NCBI GenBank assembly: GCA_016786705.1 | Contig: JAEUVV010000009.1 | Span: 248,001 to 312,000 of the forward strand | Length of the DNA: 64,000 bases | Direction of reading: 5' to 3' | Source of the DNA: Taibaiella sp. | Lineage (GTDB): Bacteria; Bacteroidota; Bacteroidia; Chitinophagales; Chitinophagaceae | The notes under the pieces: generated by a model | Databases searched by the model: none | Told to the model about the DNA's origin: nothing | What the model saw: only the letters and a program-made list of their open reading frames with translations | Position numbers and translations under genes: made by a program | Part shown: piece after piece, positions 62,961 through 64,000 of the stretch | Layout: every line of letters begins with the position of its first letter | How positions within the stretch are numbered: the first letter of the stretch is position 1

Positions 62961-63293
62961 TTATTGTTTTATGAATATAAAGTCTTCTGTGCCACCTGCG
63001 TAACGCAAAATCAACCTATCATCAAGAATTCTCCCTCTCATGAAATTTGTTCTTAATGAATCTCCTTCAACCCTATAGTAAACAACATAGAGCGTAGAGG
63101 AATCGACTTCGTTATTAATGACATTGTAAAAATGGGATTTTTCGGAATCTATAAAATGGAATAGAAAATCTTCACTTTTATAAATGTTATTGAGCACTTT
63201 TTCGTAGCCTACTTTTTCCTTTTCTTTTTCTTTCTTTTTGCAGGAAGCAAAAACGAATACTGATAGAATTGTTAATAATAAAGCGCTTCGCAT
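62961..63293 (-). CDS. Small lipoprotein of unknown function
   Basis: A 110-residue lipoprotein with lipobox FASC (Cys18) followed by a Lys/Glu-rich patch (KKKEKEKEK) and a short beta-rich domain ending RYAGGTEDFIFIKQ. No family recognised. It lies ten bases after the 178-residue lipoprotein gene and near the C10 peptidase gene, so the three are probably one transcript. Confidence 0.65.
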   Translation of the reverse strand: MRSALLLTILSVFVFASCKKKEKEKEKVGYEKVLNNIYKSEDFLFHFIDSEKSHFYNVINNEVDSSTLYVVYYRVEGDSLRTNFMRGRILDDRLILRYAGGTEDFIFIKQ

Positions 63294-63303
63294 AAGCTTT
63301 GTT

Positions 63304-63840
63304 TTAGTCTTTTATTAAATTGTAAATAGGAGGCTTACTACCTTGAGGCATAAGCTCTGTATTTATTTCCGCATCTCGACCGTTATACTTAATGACCGTA
63401 AATGGGTTGTTACATTGACAGACATCCTGCATACCTTCTTTGTTGCTCACGTTTCTACTTTCGACATAAAGTGTATCCACATCACCATCGGGGAATTCAA
63501 AATACCAATAGTTATGTATTACACCAAAGGAATTCACATTTACACAAATCCGTACTCCTTGTTCATCCCAAAAGGTATTACCCGAATAATAAGAAGGTTT
63601 GAGTAGATGATTTGCAGTTGAGCTATCATTTCCAGGGCTCCTGTAATATTTTGTACTGCCTACCATATAGTACATTTTAAGGTTATCAATGATACTATCC
63701 GGAAGTTTGTCTCCATTTTGAACAATACGATAAGCAAAAATATTTATATCAAGGCCATACTTATTCGGGTCTTCTTTTGGCCGGCAAGAGGATAATGTAG
63801 CAAAAGAAAATAATGAGACGGTCAAAAATTTCTTAATCAT
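63304..63840 (-). CDS. Lipoprotein of unknown function next to a C10 peptidase
   Basis: A 178-residue lipoprotein with lipobox LSSC (Cys19). The body is beta-rich with many Tyr/Trp/Asn residues and a CQC pair (about 140-142). No family is recognised. Its ATG is ten bases after the stop of the peptidase gene, which indicates co-transcription. Inhibitors are often encoded beside C10 peptidases, so an inhibitor or anchor role is possible but unproven. Confidence 0.65.
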   Translation of the reverse strand: MIKKFLTVSLFSFATLSSCRPKEDPNKYGLDINIFAYRIVQNGDKLPDSIIDNLKMYYMVGSTKYYRSPGNDSSTANHLLKPSYYSGNTFWDEQGVRICVNVNSFGVIHNYWYFEFPDGDVDTLYVESRNVSNKEGMQDVCQCNNPFTVIKYNGRDAEINTELMPQGSKPPIYNLIKD

Positions 63841-63850
63841 TTAATAAGTA

Positions 63851-64000
63851 TTAGGGGTATATATTTTTGATGATCGTCCTTTGATATTGGTAGTTTTTTC
63901 CTGGATAAGGTGCCCACTCAGACTCATAGAACCAATCATTGTAGTGCCCGTAATATCCCCAATTCATGTGGAACCAAAACTCATTGAAACAATTAATATT
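63851..64000 (-). CDS. C10 (streptopain-like) peptidase, C-terminal end, cut by window edge
   Basis: Forty-nine codons and a stop (63851-63853) of a gene that continues past the right edge. The segment FWFHMNWGYYGHYNDWFY matches the conserved end of the C10 cysteine peptidase domain (compare the FHVNWGW-type block with the Trp next to the active site in SpeB). The catalytic Cys and His would lie in the missing part. The remaining tail is short, with no T9SS sorting domain visible, so export would depend on the unseen N terminus. Confidence 0.7.
   Translation of the reverse strand, partial: NINCFNEFWFHMNWGYYGHYNDWFYESEWAPYPGKNYQYQRTIIKNIYP

Noticed and set aside
1..64000. Search for tRNA, rRNA, CRISPR arrays, insertion sequences and phage genes
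   Set aside because: No tRNA-like clover leaf with T-loop sequence, no array with regular repeats, and no transposase, integrase or phage protein was recognised by reading.

Overview
The window comes from a member of the Bacteroidota, most likely a Chitinophagaceae-like (Chitinophagales/Sphingobacteriales) aerobe. The signs are a fused CcoN-CcoO cbb3 oxidase, type IX secretion (T9SS) C-terminal sorting domains, DUF4270 and DUF6029 proteins, an IPExxxVDY-like protein, and promoters with the Bacteroidota -7 motif TAnnTTTG. Ribosome binding sites of the Shine-Dalgarno type are scarce, as expected for this phylum. No rRNA, tRNA, CRISPR array or insertion sequence was recognised.

Region 1 (1-10.5 kb, minus strand) is a complete cbb3 oxidase locus in the order fnr-like regulator, hemerythrin-like gene, ccoI, ccoS, ccoNO fusion, a 52-codon ccoQ-like gene, ccoP, ccoG, ccoH/fixH and a TauE/SafE-like membrane protein, closed by an intrinsic terminator at the left edge. 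Two FNR-type palindromes lie inside the locus, and the regulator carries an FNR-like cysteine set, so oxygen control is likely. Region 2 (10.6-16 kb) holds a beta carbonic anhydrase with a SulP transporter, a small exported protein, a DUF6029 outer-membrane protein and a TlpA thioredoxin. Region 3 (16-33 kb) mixes a large secreted T9SS metallophosphoesterase, a DEAD-box helicase, a NAGPA-like lipoprotein, a mutS-like/hpt/gcvH/vanZ run, pepD, an SDR, an SPFH protein and three paralogous LamG/T9SS proteins. The third LamG gene is preceded by a vestigial copy of the end of an unrelated neighbour, a footprint of duplication.

Region 4 (33-39 kb) has bdhA-panC facing a conserved run of a truncated glycogen-synthase-like protein, a DUF4270 lipoprotein and glmS. 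Region 5 (39-52 kb) is a 12-gene minus-strand run for lipid use: multifunctional beta-oxidation protein, thiolase, acyl-CoA dehydrogenase, acyl-CoA ligase, two hotdog-fold thioesterase-like proteins, a FadL porin, an SGNH hydrolase, DUF2147, acyl-CoA-binding protein and an HSDL2-like SDR. A divergent Crp/Fnr regulator sits upstream, with an FNR-type palindrome between the two. Region 6 (52.5-61 kb) carries acpP-fabF-rnc, a ketoacyl-synthase homologue that lacks its nucleophile behind a heptamer tandem repeat, an LTA-synthase-like hydrolase and fumC. Region 7 (61.5-64 kb) is AT-richer and accessory in character: unrecognised barrel and lipoprotein genes downstream of the 3' end of a C10 (streptopain-like) peptidase gene cut by the window edge.

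Most of the window is conserved metabolism. The best candidates for something new are the C10 peptidase/lipoprotein cluster at the right edge, the LamG paralogue duplication, the nucleophile-free ketoacyl synthase with its heptamer leader, and the putative FNR-type control of both respiration and beta-oxidation.
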